A stretch of DNA of 64,000 nt, taken from assembly GCF_041146395.1 (NCBI RefSeq), contig NC_091012.1, positions 11,212,193-11,276,192 on the forward strand, written 5' to 3'. The notes beneath the pieces were generated by a model. The model saw only the letters and a list, made by a program, of their open reading frames with translations. It did not search any database and was not told the origin of the DNA. This document shows, piece by piece, positions 39,917 to 52,235 of this stretch (within the stretch, counting starts at the first letter, position 1; every line of letters starts with the position of its first letter). This stretch comes from Eulemur rufifrons (lineage: Eukaryota > Chordata > Mammalia > Primates > Lemuridae). Both the position numbers and the translations under genes were made by a program.

Positions 39917-41401
39917 GCCTGATACTGGCACAAGTGCAGGGACACAGACCAGTGGAACAAAACAGAAAATCCAAATATAAAACCATCCTTATATAGACAC
40001 TTAATTTTTGACAAAGCAGGAAAGAACATACTCTGGGGACAAGAATCCCCATTCAATAAATGGTGCTGGGAGAATTGGTTAGCCACATGTAGAAGACTGA
40101 AACAGGACCCACAGCTTTCACCTCTCACAAAAATCAAATCACGGTGGATAACAGACTTAAACCTTAGGTGTGAAATGATTAGAATTCTAGAAGAAAACGT
40201 AGGAAAAACTCTTACAGATATTGGCCTAGGCAAAGAATTTATGAAGAAGACCCCTAAGGCAATCACAGCAGCAACAAAAATAAATGAATGGCACATGATC
40301 CAATTAAAAAGCTTCTGGACAGCCAAAGAAACAGTCATGAGAATAAACAGACCACCTACAGAATGGGAAAAAATTTTTGCATACTACACATCAGATAAAG
40401 GACTGATAACAAGAATCTATTTAGAACTCAGGAAAATCAGCAAGAAAAAATCAAACAACCCTATCAAAAAGTGGGCAAATGACAGGAATAGAAATTTCTC
40501 AAAAGAAGATATAAGAATGGCTAACAAACATATGAAAAAATGCTCAACATCCCTAATCATCAGGGAAATGCAAATCAAAACCACAACGAGATATCACTTA
40601 ACCCCAGTGAGAATGGCCTTTATCAAAAAATCCCAAAACAACACAAGTTTGCGTGGATGTGGAGAGACAGGAACACTCATACACTGCTGGTGGGACTGCA
40701 AACTAGTGCAACCCCTATAGAAAGCATTATGGAGATATCTTAAACAGATTCAAGTAGACCTGCCATTAGATCCAGCAATCCCATTATTGGGCATATACCC
40801 AAAGGAAAAAAGGTCATTCTGTAACAAAGACACATGTACCCGAATGTTTATAGCAGCACAACTCACAATTGCAAAGATGTGGAAACAACCCAAATGCCCA
40901 TCAATACATGAATGGATTAGTAAACTGTGGTATATGTATACCATGGAATATTACTCAGGTATAAGAAATAAAGAAGATATGACATCTCTATGGTTCTCCT
41001 GGAGAGAGTTGGAACCCATTATATTAAGTGAAGTATCCCAAGAATGGAAAAACAAGCATCAGATGTACTCACCAGAAAATTGGTTTCCCTGATCATCACC
41101 TAAATACACATCAGGGAACTATACCAATCGGATATCAGACTGAGGTGGGGGTGGGGGGAGGGGATGAGTGTATTCCTACATAATGAGTGCATTGCACACC
41201 GTTTGGGGAATGGTCACACTTGAAGATGCTGACTTGGGAAGAGGGGGTGGGGAGGGGAGGGATATATACCTACATGATGGGTGCAACGCTCACTGTCTGG
41301 GGAACGGACACTCCTGGAGCTTTGACTTGGGGGGGACAGGCGGTACATGGGCAACGTATGTAACCTGAAATTCTGTATCTCCCATAATAAGATGAAATAA
41401 A
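39917..41401 (+). mobile_element. Young sense LINE-1, ORF2 C-terminal part and 3' UTR
   Basis: 5'-truncated LINE-1 starting 'ctgatactggcacaagtg' and ending 'cccataataagatgaaat' plus an A-rich tail. It is nearly identical to 55056-56540. ORF2 is open from 40175 to 40717, where TGG has become TAG (40718-40720) just after the zinc knuckle; the frame then continues to 41092. Probable target duplication: 'aaaaataatatggc' on the left and 'aaaaaaatatggc' on the right. The 3' UTR holds a G-rich segment at 41143-41163. Confidence 0.93.
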
Positions 41402-41914
41402 TTAAAAAATTGTATATTGAAAAAAATATGGCTGAAGACGTGATAACTTAGCAGCGCCACAGAGATTAACAACTGTCATCAGATGGGTATTCAAGTAAGA
41501 AACAGGGCGGCAGGGGGCTTGGGCTATGGCATAGCAGGCGATGGCTGAGAGGCCTTGGTGAACCCGGACGGGGCACACGGGGCAGAAGCGGCCGCTGAGC
41601 CCGGTGGAGCCATCTGGGGCCTGGTGAACACAGCCCTGTGCACTGTCCTCCATGCGTTGTATAATTATTTGGGGGCAGCGAAGAGCCCAGCTTTCAAAAT
41701 GCGTTTTTTCGCTGGGCTGGGCAGCATGCCCGCCTACATCCCGGCCGCCCAGAGCACCATAGCCGCCATCCCCACCTCCGCCTCGGCTTCCAGCCCAGCT
41801 GCCACTGCAGTCCACGAGGCTGCTGCACTCCACAGCCCGGAAGGCAGCCGCTTCCGAGCGCCACTCGCCTCCCGGGGGCCTCCAGCCCTCCCAGGCACCT
41901 GCCCGCCGGCCTTG
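41402..41914. other. GC-rich segment of unknown origin upstream of the DLG5 retrocopy
   Basis: About 500 bp of GC-rich sequence between a LINE-1 tail and the start of DLG5 homology. Open frames exist on both strands (plus 41555-41977, minus 42097-41402), but neither gives a family I recognise. It could be DLG5 5' UTR or an alternative first exon, an inverted retrocopy piece, or another retrocopy. Confidence 0.35.
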
Positions 41915-43148
41915 GGGAGCCAGGGAGGCGTCTGCTCGGGAGGCGCCAAGGCGGAGCCCTGTGCAGGCTGCTCTTAGCCAAGGAGTGGGACCAGTTCCAG
42001 GACCTGCGGAAGTACCAGGACCTGGAGAAGACTCACCTGCTGCCCATTCTCTACTTAAACAGCGTCGTGGGACCTCGCAGCACGCTGAGGCCTCCACCTA
42101 CAAGTGCTCCACCTATAGCGTCCTGGCCACCATGTACTCAGGCTCAGGGAGCAGCAGCTCCCTCAGCAGTCTGGGCACCACAGGGAAGGCGCCATCCCCA
42201 CCCCAGCCCCTCACTGTCCTGCAGTTGAACGAGAAGGTAAAAAACTCCCCATCCAGCTTCCCCGGTGACCAAAGAGAGAAGAAGGAGCTGCACAAGTCCC
42301 TGCCTTCGCAACGCACGGGCGGCCTTCGACAAAAGGTCCGTCGCAGGCTGAATCCCCACTAGGAGAGGGTGAGGATCCAGTGCACACTGGTGCCCGCAGA
42401 ACCAGCGCACCAACGCCCTGAATGGAGAGGTGCAAGGAGGTGGCCAAGGAGACCGACTTCTACCACACACTGCAGCCAGCCACTGAGTGCCGAGACCCAG
42501 CTGAAAGATGACACTGCGGGAGCGTGGCCTGCTGCAGCAGTCGCAGGAGGACAAGGAGGGACTCCGCGAGGAGGATCAGGAGACTGGAGACCTCTGGGCC
42601 CAGCAGCAGGTGTTGAAGCACAGTGGGTCATCCGAGATCCTCAGCAAGCTATGGCCATGGACAAGCGGGAGGTAGTTAAGAAGGACTATGGTCCCCTGTG
42701 GAAGAAGTACGGAAGACAGCCGAAAAAGTCGCCATCTACAACTCAGACCTGAGCCGCTTGGAGCAGCTGGGGGAGGAGAACCAGCGCCTGCTGACCTTGA
42801 CCCAGCAGAGGGACACGGCCCTCCAGATGCAGCACCAGTAGCGCCCTCTTCCTGAGGAGGTTGGAGGCATCCACCATGAGCTGAATGAGGCCCCAGCCCA
42901 GAACAAGGGCCTGTAATGGGAGGTGGAGCTGACAGAGCTGAGGACCACACAGGTGAAGACCCCAAGGAGTCAGAGAAATACGGGGAGGAGCGGGATGCTG
43001 TGTACAGCAAGCACAAGCTCATGATGAGCCAGGGGGACCAGGTGATCTCTGAGCTGGGCAAGCTGGAGACATGGAGTTGGCTGAGTTCAAGCCAAAGAGA
43101 AGCACGTCTGAGATGGTCAGCGAGGAGATGTAGGCACTGTGGCAGGTA
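41915..43148 (+). pseudogene. DLG5: Processed pseudogene of DLG5 (discs large homolog 5), N-terminal part
   Basis: DLG5 is a MAGUK scaffold with N-terminal coiled coils and PDZ domains, active at cell junctions. Here only the N-terminal coiled-coil region is present, without introns, in pieces spread over different frames: DLEKTHLLPILYLN (about 42018-42060), SSSSLSSLGTTGKAPSP (about 42150-42200), LSRLEQLGEENQRLL (about 42748-42793) and SEKYGEERDAVYSK (about 42970-43015). Frameshifts, small deletions and stops (TAG near 42839, TAA near 42914) rule out function. Homology stops at GGCAG followed by GTAACAG, which looks like an exon end plus the start of an intron. Identification is from remembered DLG5 sequence but covers many matching segments in order. 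Confidence 0.8.
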
Positions 43149-44104
43149 ACAGTGCACTGAATAATGGCACTTTCATACAAAGGGTGCAAGACTTTTCCAG
43201 AACATCGAGGTGAAAGCTAATGTGAAGAGGAATATTTACTTTGATGAATTTTTTTTGTATCTCCTAAGTGTTAACTCAAGCTTTGATGAAATTTTTGAAA
43301 AGACTATCATGTGAATACATGTATAATAAGTAATGATAATGCATTAGGTATTGTAATTATGCTAGAAAAACCACCAACTCATTTTCACATCCTGGTATCT
43401 GACCACATAATTGTTGGAGGAAAATGACATCAAATAAGGAAAAGAAAATGAAGAAAAAACTTTGAAAATGACTGAGTTGGTAACTACCCTAAAATGTCAC
43501 AGAATGTCAGATACATGAAGGTGAGTCTGGGATAGGGCAGAGCACTTGTACAGAGGGTTTTTTTTTTTTTTTTTTTTTTGAGATTTTCGAAGTTAACTGT
43601 GAAAACTGTATAGAAATGTGGAAAGCACAGAGAAGGACGAAGAACACCTGAATTCTCCGGCGATAAGATGCTGAGGTCTCATGTCTAACAGCAGCTGAAC
43701 ACCCCTCCCGGCACTGAGGCGTGCCCTTCAGCCTGAGGACTGGTTCTGGCCTCTGTAGGAGATTTTGGCTGAGCATGAAGTCCACCTGTCAACTGAGGCA
43801 GAAATTTCTTCCAGGCACTGTTCTGAGTGAGCAGGCAGGAGAGAGGAAACCCGCCCCACCCCCTTGCAGTATCCAGGACTGAATTTTGGGTTTTAGTATT
43901 GTATTTGGTTGTTATAATTGGCTGTAAATTAGTGACAACATTGCAGCTTTAGGAACAGGAACAAACTGCCCTAAAAGTTCTACAACTATGGACAGGGTGC
44001 CATCAACAAACTTTATGCTAGATTGATTCTCCAAGTTATATTTGATAAGAGATATTCTTAATCCTATGATGACAGTTTTACATGTTCCTAAGAATCTGTG
44101 TCAC
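43149..44104. other. Unassigned sequence with a T22 run
   Basis: Follows the DLG5 homology and may begin as DLG5 intron. A T-run at 43558-43579 could be the tail of an antisense retroinsertion, but no body or target duplication was identified. No convincing frame. Confidence 0.3.
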
Positions 44105-44310
44105 AGTAGTCTTCTCAGGTGAGGCCTCTCCTGAGAGAGCTTTCCTGACTCCTGTCCCACAGCCCTTGTCCTCTTCACCAGAGCCTTCCCACTTTTGCAG
44201 AGATTTGCTTATTTATATACCATTAAGGGCAAAAGTTCTATGAGAATGAGATTTCCATACCCACGCCTGGCCCTAGGCACTTAATGAATATTTATAGAAA
44301 GGATGAGAAA
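44105..44310 (+). repeat. LINE-2 3' end, sense
   Basis: 'gagagctttcctgactcctg' and the end 'ccctaggcacttaatgaata' follow the L2 3' terminus. Confidence 0.7.
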
Positions 44311-46109
44311 ACAATCTGCAAAGTAGATGATATTACCTTCCCATTTCAGGGGAAGTTCTTGAGATTTTACTCCTGCATGGGTCTCATATTGTGTGAGTTC
44401 TTTTTGAGTTTTCTGAGACTCACATACCCCAGCATGTAGGGGTGTGGCTTTCACTACAGCACCTACCTGGAGAGAAGAGTGATTGGATAGATTTTCACCC
44501 ATTTCTGATGCTGAGAAGACATCATTTGTGCTTCAGCAATCTCCATCTTCTTCATCAAGGGGATCCTGTCATTCTTCAGGGTCATAGAATGCTCCAAAGC
44601 CTTTCCCTGTGACCACCAGGAAGCAGACCAGTTGCAGCTTAATTCATGAAATGTCTGAGAAGGGGATCACAGCATCAGACTCCTTGGCATCCTGAGGCCA
44701 ACTGTGACCTGAGAAGGACACATGGGGACCTGCTACCAGGAAGGCACTTTGCAGAGAGGTCTGAACCCTAGGGCCCATCATTGCAGGAGGGCTCTCCTCC
44801 CCATAACAGTCATTAAGCCACTTCCAGGAAGGCATTTTTTGAGAAATTTAAATGAGGACCAAGATGTTCATCCCAACATTTTTAAAATCATAAGGAATTG
44901 GAAAAACAGAAATGTCCAATAATAGGGGAGTGCATGCCCTGGAACTTTTTCTCATGCATAATAACATTGCTAACATTTTCTGTTTAAAAATAGATTTGAC
45001 TGTGACCTAGTGTTTTGAAACCTGCTTTTCCCCCTTCACAGACCCTCTACAAAGTCAATGCCACTCGTGGACTTCGTAATGTTTAGTGGCTGCCTATTTG
45101 TTAATCTAGGACCCTATGTGATGCATTAAAGTAATGCCTTTTTGATGACCACACAGGTTGTTGAAATCACCTGGTTCTCTCTGAATCACTGCACAGACAA
45201 AACACGATCTTGAAAGAAACACACAGACTCATACTATATTCTTCCTTTAAAGTTCCGTATTGCTTATTTAAAAGGAATTTTCATTCCTAATTAGAGCTTT
45301 AAGTAACATTCTTTGAGAACTTTTGGAAATTATAAAAATACAAAGAAACCAAAGAAATAAATTTTTCACATAATCCCTATAAGGAACACCCCATTCTTAA
45401 TGTTTGGCATAGTTCCTCTAGGTCACTTTTTATGGACTGTAAATTTTGAGCTCATACTGTACAACATTGGCTATAATTTTTAAGTTATCAATATAATTGC
45501 TATTTCAATAGTATATCATCTCACATAAGCATTTCCTCATGTTTATTAATCTAATTTTTAATAAATGCCTAAGGTTCCAATGAAGGGGCATACATCATTT
45601 ATTCAACCAATCCTCTATTACTGGACCATTCTCTTTAAGAACAGAAATTATAAAGAAGATTAAATTAGTTTTAGCTGGAAAAAAGAAAAAAATATATAAG
45701 TAACCAAGGGAAAAGATAAAAAACACAATAGAAATAGAAAATGGAATTATTTACAGTCACTGCTATCTCTGTCCTGTCCCAGGGGGCCCTGCTGGCTTGG
45801 GCCTTGTACATCAAATTATGTCCTCCCTTCCTTCCTCCCTTCTTTCTTTCTTTCATAGATCACCCGAGTAGTGATCCACCTTCCATGTTCAGAGATGGGT
45901 GGGAGGCCATAGACAGGAAAAATGCCTTTACCTCTTTTTCCTGCCCCTTAGTGTCATCTATAATATTAACCTCCTCATTATTCACCTTGAAAATGCCTTT
46001 GACTGGAACCTCATTTTTCTCCTTTGCTTACCTCAAGCCAGTACCCATAACCACAAAGCCCGTAGATAAAAGAAAAACAGGAAACAACTTAACAGGTAAT
46101 ATTTATTGA
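44311..46109. other. No recognisable gene
   Basis: Mixed unique-looking sequence. A few fragments ('aacagaaatgtccaataata' near 44905) look like very old LINE-1. A pyrimidine-rich stretch lies at 45825-45853. No supported exon. Confidence 0.35.
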
Positions 46110-46290
46110 GAAGATTAATCCCTTCTGAAACTATGAGAAGGGAACCATAATTAACACATTTTGCAGTTGAGAAAACTGAAGCTCAAAAATGTGGCCCAGA
46201 TCTCTGAGATAGAAAGTGATGAGATCCAGGATATAAATCTGGGCATCATAATTCCAGAATCTTGAGCAAACCTCTATTTATACTGGCCTT
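46110..46290 (-). repeat. MIR SINE, antisense
   Basis: 'cacattttgcagttgagaaa' followed by 'actgaagctcaaaaatgtgg' and 'aaatctgggcatcataattc' is the complement of a MIR. Confidence 0.7.
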
Positions 46291-46381
46291 GAAACTAACT
46301 GGAAAAAAAAATGGATCCAATTTAGTATATATGTGTCTTGAAGCATAGCACGTATGCCTAAATTTATGGTAATGGCAAGGA

Positions 46382-49110
46382 CAGGTTGAGCATCCCTAAA
46401 CCAAAAATTTGAAACTTGAAATGTTCCAAAAGCCAAAACTTTTTCAGAGCCAACATGACACATGTGGAAAGTTTCAAATCTGACCTAATGTGATAAGTCA
46501 CAGTCATAATACAATTGCACAAGACACAGCTTATTCCATATCCCCAAGGGCAAAAAAAAAAAAAAAAACCCTCTCAGTCCTCTTCAGCTGCAGTAGCTCT
46601 TTTCTGTGCACACCCATATTTCCCCATGCAAGCAGGCCTGCAAAGGGCAATACTTAATAAAATGGCATGTGTGCAGGCCAGAGGCAGCAATGGCACGTTC
46701 CCCATGGTGCCCCACATAGTTTCAAGACCTACATGTATTGCTTACTGTGTTTTTTGCTTATTCTCTGCTTTGTGGTATAAAGATATGTTAAATTGTCAAT
46801 TCTTACAGATACTCTTATGGGTAACAATGATAAGAAAAGCAGGAAGCATTTACATTTATCTATAGTACAAAAAGTCAGTCTACTAGAGAAACCAGACAGT
46901 GGCATAAGTGTAAAACATGTTACAGAAGAGTATAGTGTTGAAATTATCAACATATATGACCTGAAGAAATGGATAAAAAGTTAAAATTCTATGCTAAAAG
47001 TGGCAGACAGAAGTTAGTGAACACTGCATAAAGCTAAAAATGAAGATCTTGATTGTGTATCGCAAAAGTAAATTGAGAGTCACAGTGAACACATGCCACT
47101 TAATTGTATGTTGATCATAAAACAAGAAAAGATCACAATAGATTAAACATTAAAGAGAACTGTAAGTATTCCAAAGGCTGTCTGCAAGAATTTAAGAAGA
47201 CATCACATTACATTTTTAAAGATCTATAGTGATAAAATGTGCTAATCATGAAGCAGTGGAGAAATTTATTGATGCGTTTACCAAAATCACTGCTGGTAAA
47301 AATTTCATGCCAGAATGAGTCTACAATGCTGATAAAACATCACTGTTTTGATGTTATTGCCCCAGAAAGAAACTGACTACAGCTGACAAGACAGCCTCTG
47401 CAGGAATTAATGATGCCAAAGACAGAATAACTGTGCTGGAATATGTAATGCAGCAGGTATGCATAAGTGTAAACTTGCTGTGATAGGCAAATGTGTGTTT
47501 CCTTGCTGTTTTCAAGGAGTGAACATTTTACCAGTCAAATGTTATGCTTTAAAAAGGCATGGATTTCTAAGGATGTCTTTTCTAATTGGTTGAACATACA
47601 TTTTGTAACAGAGACTTATGCTCACCACAGGGAAACTGGACTAGAAAATAACTGCAAGACTTTGTTATTTCTTTTTATTTCTCCAAATATGATGTTGATA
47701 CAGATGATTTTTTTATTTCTTTACAACAATTTTGCTTGTCTTCCAGCTAAAATTTTCATTAAAAGTAATGTTTATGCCATGTGCTTTCCCCCAATGTAAC
47801 TTCATTAATTTAATCATGTGACCAGGATATTCTTATATCAATAAATAGTAAATATAAAAACACTTTCTTGAAGAGCATGCTAGCAGCAGCGAACACAGGT
47901 GTGAGTGTGGAAAGTTTTATAAAGGAGTTTAGCATGAAGGGATGCCAATAGCTGTTGCCAACACTTGGAACACAGTTACTAAAGATACAATTATGCATGC
48001 CTTGAACAAGCTCCGGCCTGAGACTATTTTTAGTGGTAATGGTGAATAAGTTGATGACATTGAAGTTAGGCATATCAAAAGAAAAAAAAAAAGTCTGAGC
48101 TCCTTACACATGCAAAGCATTTACCTTGGGAGACCATCAGTAAACTGGACAAAGTGGATATTAAAGAAGTTTATAACACTGATAATGAAGTTCCAGTTGT
48201 TTATTCACTGACGTATGGTGAAGTAGCCAAAATGGCTCTGAATAAAAGTAATCATGATAATAGCAAAGATGAAGATGTTGTTAACAAAAGTTAACAACCT
48301 ATAGGTGACATGGTGAAACGTGTGGCTGGATTACTGAAGGACTCAGAGTATTTTGCATTCTTACAAAACAAGAAATAATGATGGTTTACAAAATCAAAGA
48401 GACTACTGAGATGATAAGCACTGTTAATGAGGCAAATGACTCTGGAGGAAACATGTTAGGTGTTCAGCAGAATGCCCTCTCATTTCTAGAGGACCCACTT
48501 ACTGGCGGTACCTCGATTGCTTTGATTCCTCTTCTCAAATAAAAAGGAAAAGAAAAGAAAGTGTGCAGTAATCTTTTAATGAAATCACAGATCATATGTA
48601 AAAACTGCAAGCCTGCCATTATTTGTTGTTGCTGTTGTTTAAAAGCTGAAACAGATATTCTGGTGATGCTACTGTGCTACGTAGCTACCCTGAACATATA
48701 TATATATATATATTTTTTACTTCATTAATGGTATATACTTTTCTTTAACTACAAATGTATAAGAAAATTATTGATTATTAGTAGACAATTAGGAATGATG
48801 GTGACTCCGTACAACCACAGATTGCCCACATGGATAGTTGAGATACTGACATTTTTGCTTTCTTATGATTTTAATGTACAAAAATTTTACTTCATGAACA
48901 AAATTATTTAAACATATTCTATAAAATTACATTCAGGCCATGTGTATAAGGTATGCATAAAACATAAATAAATTTTAGGTTTAGACTTGTGTCCCAATCC
49001 CAAGATATCTTATTGCAAATATGCAGATGTGCAAATATTCCAAAATTTTAAAAATCTAAAATTTGAACCACCTCTGGTCCCAAGCATTTTGGATAAGACA
49101 TACTCAACTG
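46382..49110 (+). mobile_element. Near full-length Tigger (pogo-type) DNA transposon
   Basis: Both ends are visible: CAGGTTGAGCATCCCTAAAC at 46382 and, complemented from 49110, CAGTTGAGTATGTCTTATCC. The 2.7-kb interior holds a decayed transposase in the plus direction. Subterminal sequence ('aaatttgaaacttgaaatg' left, 'tctaaaatttgaaccacctc' right) is typical of Tigger1/2. Length fits the autonomous element. An A17 run (46552-46568) and a TA microsatellite (48697-48714) are later additions. Confidence 0.9.
46816..48540 (+). pseudogene. Tigger transposase (pogo-like, DDE), inactivated
   Basis: The frame starts MGNNDKKSRKHLHLSIVQKV, the helix-turn-helix DNA-binding start of Tigger transposases, with IYDLKKW nearby. 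Further on, VYNADKTSLF (about 47322-47350) is the conserved catalytic-core stretch with a lysine replacing the usual glutamate, followed by a stop. LKRHGFL (about 47550) and the C-terminal SLEDPL-like end (about 48475-48500) complete the family order. Numerous stops and frameshifts run throughout. The enzyme cut and joined TA-flanked termini; this copy cannot. Confidence 0.85.
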
Positions 49111-50445
49111 GAACATACTAATGAAGTATCTGACAGGAGCACACCCAGCTTCCAGTGGCCACAAGAAAAAAAAATATTACAAGCCCTCCATGAGATCCCT
49201 CATATTATAATCCCAAATCCATACTTTCTTCCTCAATGGTAAAAAAAAAAATCAAACTTCTGAATTTGGTTTGCTTATTAGCTTTTAATCAAATAAAATA
49301 ATACAGAATGTACTGTTTTATGCTAGTCTAATTTCATGATATTTGCAAGTTTCATACATATTTTTAAAATGGCTATAAATAATTTTTATATGCATATCAC
49401 TTTTGAAAAGATATAAAATCTATTTTTATTAATTATTTCTATTATTAAAGCAGAGTTGAGTTGTTTTGGATAGTCCGGTTTGGAACCTGAGAATATCTTT
49501 TGCCTGGTGCCTGATTGTTCAATTTGGAGGCCTGACCCCATATATGCTTGGCAAGCAGAAAGCTGGGATTGCATTCACATCAGCACATTTTGCCAGAGGT
49601 TGAGGAAGTGGCCAGGACAAATGTCTTGGTGGCATTTGGGGAACATCATGAGCAAACATCAGGCCTGCTTACTGTTATCTTGGCAATGAATGTTTAGTCC
49701 TGGCCAAAATGCTTGGATGCAGCATGGGCCCATGGAAAAATCCACCTCCCATCCTTTATCTGTTCATGAGGTGAGAGGGAGCCCAGTTCTTGTCTTGATG
49801 GGAGTCTCTGCCAGGGCCATGGATCACAACTCAGGTCTCTTTACAGCCGGCTCATTTGTGAGACCAGATCCAGGTCAGATCTATTCTTGAATGTATAGAC
49901 AGGAATCAGCTTCCTAGGATGATGTGAGAGGGACAGCATTCAAATAAAATATGTTAGGAACCCCTGACAATAAAGAGTAAAAACACAAATAATACAAAAA
50001 AAAAAAAAAAAAACAGATGCAAGAGCTATGAAAACATTTCACAGTAAAAAAAAAAAAAAAGTGCAAATGGTCATTTCCCACACAAAGAAGCATCCAACTT
50101 CAATGGTGGTTGGAAAAAATAAATTAAATTAAAAATATATGTGTGTGTGTGACCACACACACAAAAAATATGTTTTTTGTGACCATCAGATTTTAAAATT
50201 AAGTGGTTCCTAATCCTATATCTTTTTCTGATCAGTAGTTTGTACATGCTTATACAGAGTATAAAGGACCAAAGAACTTTTGAAGAATAATTAAGGAATA
50301 TGTGTCAAAACTTAAAAGATGCGTGCTTTTGCATATAGAACTCTACATCCTGGAAGGCATCTGATAAGAACACTTGAACATCTGCACCAAAGTGCCCACA
50401 CTAGCCTGCTGCTGGTGGACATGTAAATAATAGCAAAAAAGGAAA
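49111..50445. other. No recognisable gene; poly(A) and TG/CA tracts
   Basis: Unassigned sequence with A-runs at about 49997-50015 and 50046-50060 and a TG/CA inverted repeat at 50140-50163. The stretch 49440-49930 is of medium GC with no recognised family. Confidence 0.35.
50140..50163. repeat. TG/CA inverted repeat (hairpin)
   Basis: A (TG)n run turns directly into a (CA)n run across a two-base centre (50152-50153), giving a self-complementary arm of about 10 bp. Confidence 0.7.
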
Positions 50446-50495
50446 AGGAGGAGAACGAGGAGGAAGAGGAGGAGAAAGAGGAAGAGAGAAGTACA
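50446..50495. repeat. GGA-rich purine tract
   Basis: About 50 bp of uninterrupted or nearly uninterrupted purines ('ggaggagaacgaggaggaag') immediately upstream of the twin-primed LINE-1. Confidence 0.8.
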
Positions 50496-50527
50496 CATAT
50501 GTGAGGAATCCTCTTGGTCATCATGGG

Positions 50528-51462
50528 GTTTTTTTTTATTTCATCTTATTGTTATGGGGGATACAGAATTGCAGGTTACATACGTTGCCCATGTACCACC
50601 TTTCCCCCCAAGTCAGAGCTCCAGGCGTGTCTGTTCTCCAAATAGTGTGCGTTGCACCCATCATGTAGGTATATATCCCTCTCTTCCCCAACCCCCCTTC
50701 CCGAGTCAGCACCTTCAAGCGTGACCATTCTCCAAACAGTGCGCAATGCACTCATTGTGTAGGCATACCCCCATCCCCACCCCCACCCCCCACCTCAGTC
50801 TGATATCCCTATTCAATAAATGGTGTTGGGAGAATTGGTTAGCCACTTGTAGAAGACTGAAACAGGACCCACAGCTTTCACCTCTCACAAAAATCAAATC
50901 ACGGTGGATAACAGATTTAAACCTTAGGCGTGATACAATCAGAATTCTAGAAGAAAATGTAGGAAAGACTCTTACAGACATTGGCCTAGGTAAAGAATTT
51001 ATGATGAAGACCCCCAAGGCAATCACAGCAGCAACAAAAATTAATGAATGGGACATGATTAAATTAAAAAGCTTCTGCACAGCCAAAGATACAGTCACGA
51101 GAATAAACAGACCACCTACAGAATGGGAAAAAATTTTTGCATACTACACATCAGATAAAGGACTGATAACAAGAATCTATTTAGAACTCAGGAAAATCAA
51201 CAAGAAAAAATCAAACAACTCTATCAAAAAGTGGGCAAATGACATGAATAGAAACTTCTCAAAAGAAGATGTAAGAATGGCTAACAAACATATGAAAAAA
51301 TGCTCAACATCCCTAATCATCAGAGAAATGCAAATCAAAACCACAATGAGATATCACTTAACCCCAGTGAGAATGGCCTTTGTCAAAAAATCCCAAAACA
51401 ACACATGTTGGCGTGGATGTGGAGAGACAGGAACACTCATACACTGCTGGTGGGACTGCAAA
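50528..51462 (-). mobile_element. Young LINE-1 with 5' inversion (twin priming)
   Basis: 50528-50808 is the antisense 3' UTR from a T-tail up to '...cagtctgatatcc'. 50809-51462 is sense ORF2 C-terminal sequence from 'ctattcaataaatggtgttg' to 'ggtgggactgcaaa', in the opposite orientation. The whole is bracketed by the duplication CATCATGGG (50519-50527 and 51463-51471), proving a single insertion. Compared with 39917-41401, the part between the zinc-knuckle coding region and the 3' UTR is deleted. The junction shares ATCC between both pieces. Confidence 0.93.
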
Positions 51463-52126
51463 CATCATGGGTTTTTAAGATAAGCCACACCCCAGAAGGT
51501 CACAGAAATAAAACAAATCAGGGAACCCATGAGGACCAAACGAGCAGGGAACTAGAGGGAAAAAACACCCTCAGAGTGCCTTTCCTTTCAGTTTGCTGAT
51601 GCTTCAGTTGAAGTCTCCTGGGAATCTTCCACAGTAGGATCTTCCTTTGCAGCTCTTCTTTCCTGTAGAACAATTTATGTTAAGTGTGTGGACACATCTC
51701 AACTTACTGTTTCCCTTGGGAGATGGGAAGAAAGAGTAGAGTCCTTGCTCATATTTGAAAGTGAAGGAAGCACTGAAGGTCCTGCAAACTTTGCCAAAGT
51801 TTCTCCTACCCTCATGTTATATCAGTACCCAACTCCAGGCAGTCCCCAACCCCCATAATGTTCTGATGCACAATCAAGACACACTTTCATTTGGAATCCA
51901 TTGCTATTCTACCTGCCATACACAGTTTCAAGATATCCCCATATCCCATCCAAAATGATCCTCCAGGTGTAGCATGTGCTCCTGAGTGAGGAATTCTGGA
52001 ATATACTGTGCTCTTTGTGTATTTCTGCTGAGTTCCTCTACCCATGCTTGGAGAAGGCAGTAAACACAGAGTAAATGGGAGACACTGGGAGGTCCAAGGA
52101 TGATTTCAGTCCTTCAGATGTCTCAC

Positions 52127-52235
52127 CTTTGCTGTTGTTTCTTCTGTCAGTCATGGTGTAGAGGCCCAGAGTCTGGAGTTGCTGGGGCTCCTTTGGCTGC
52201 ATATTCACCTTATTTTTCTTCTTTGCGCCCAAGGG
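52127..52235 (-). other. Candidate exon of an unidentified gene, minus strand
   Basis: 109 bp bounded on the minus strand by an acceptor (CTGTCCCACAG) and a consensus-like donor (AAAG then GTGAGA). It is open in the frame KKKNKVNMQPKEPQQLQTLG. The surrounding 51472-52708 is otherwise unassigned. A further acceptor-like TTTCCTGTAG... was not confirmed. No protein family recognised. Confidence 0.3.

Noticed and set aside
41402..42097. 231-codon minus-strand frame over the GC-rich block before the DLG5 retrocopy
   Set aside because: High GC lowers stop frequency and it overlaps the DLG5 homology, which is on the plus strand. No recognisable domain.
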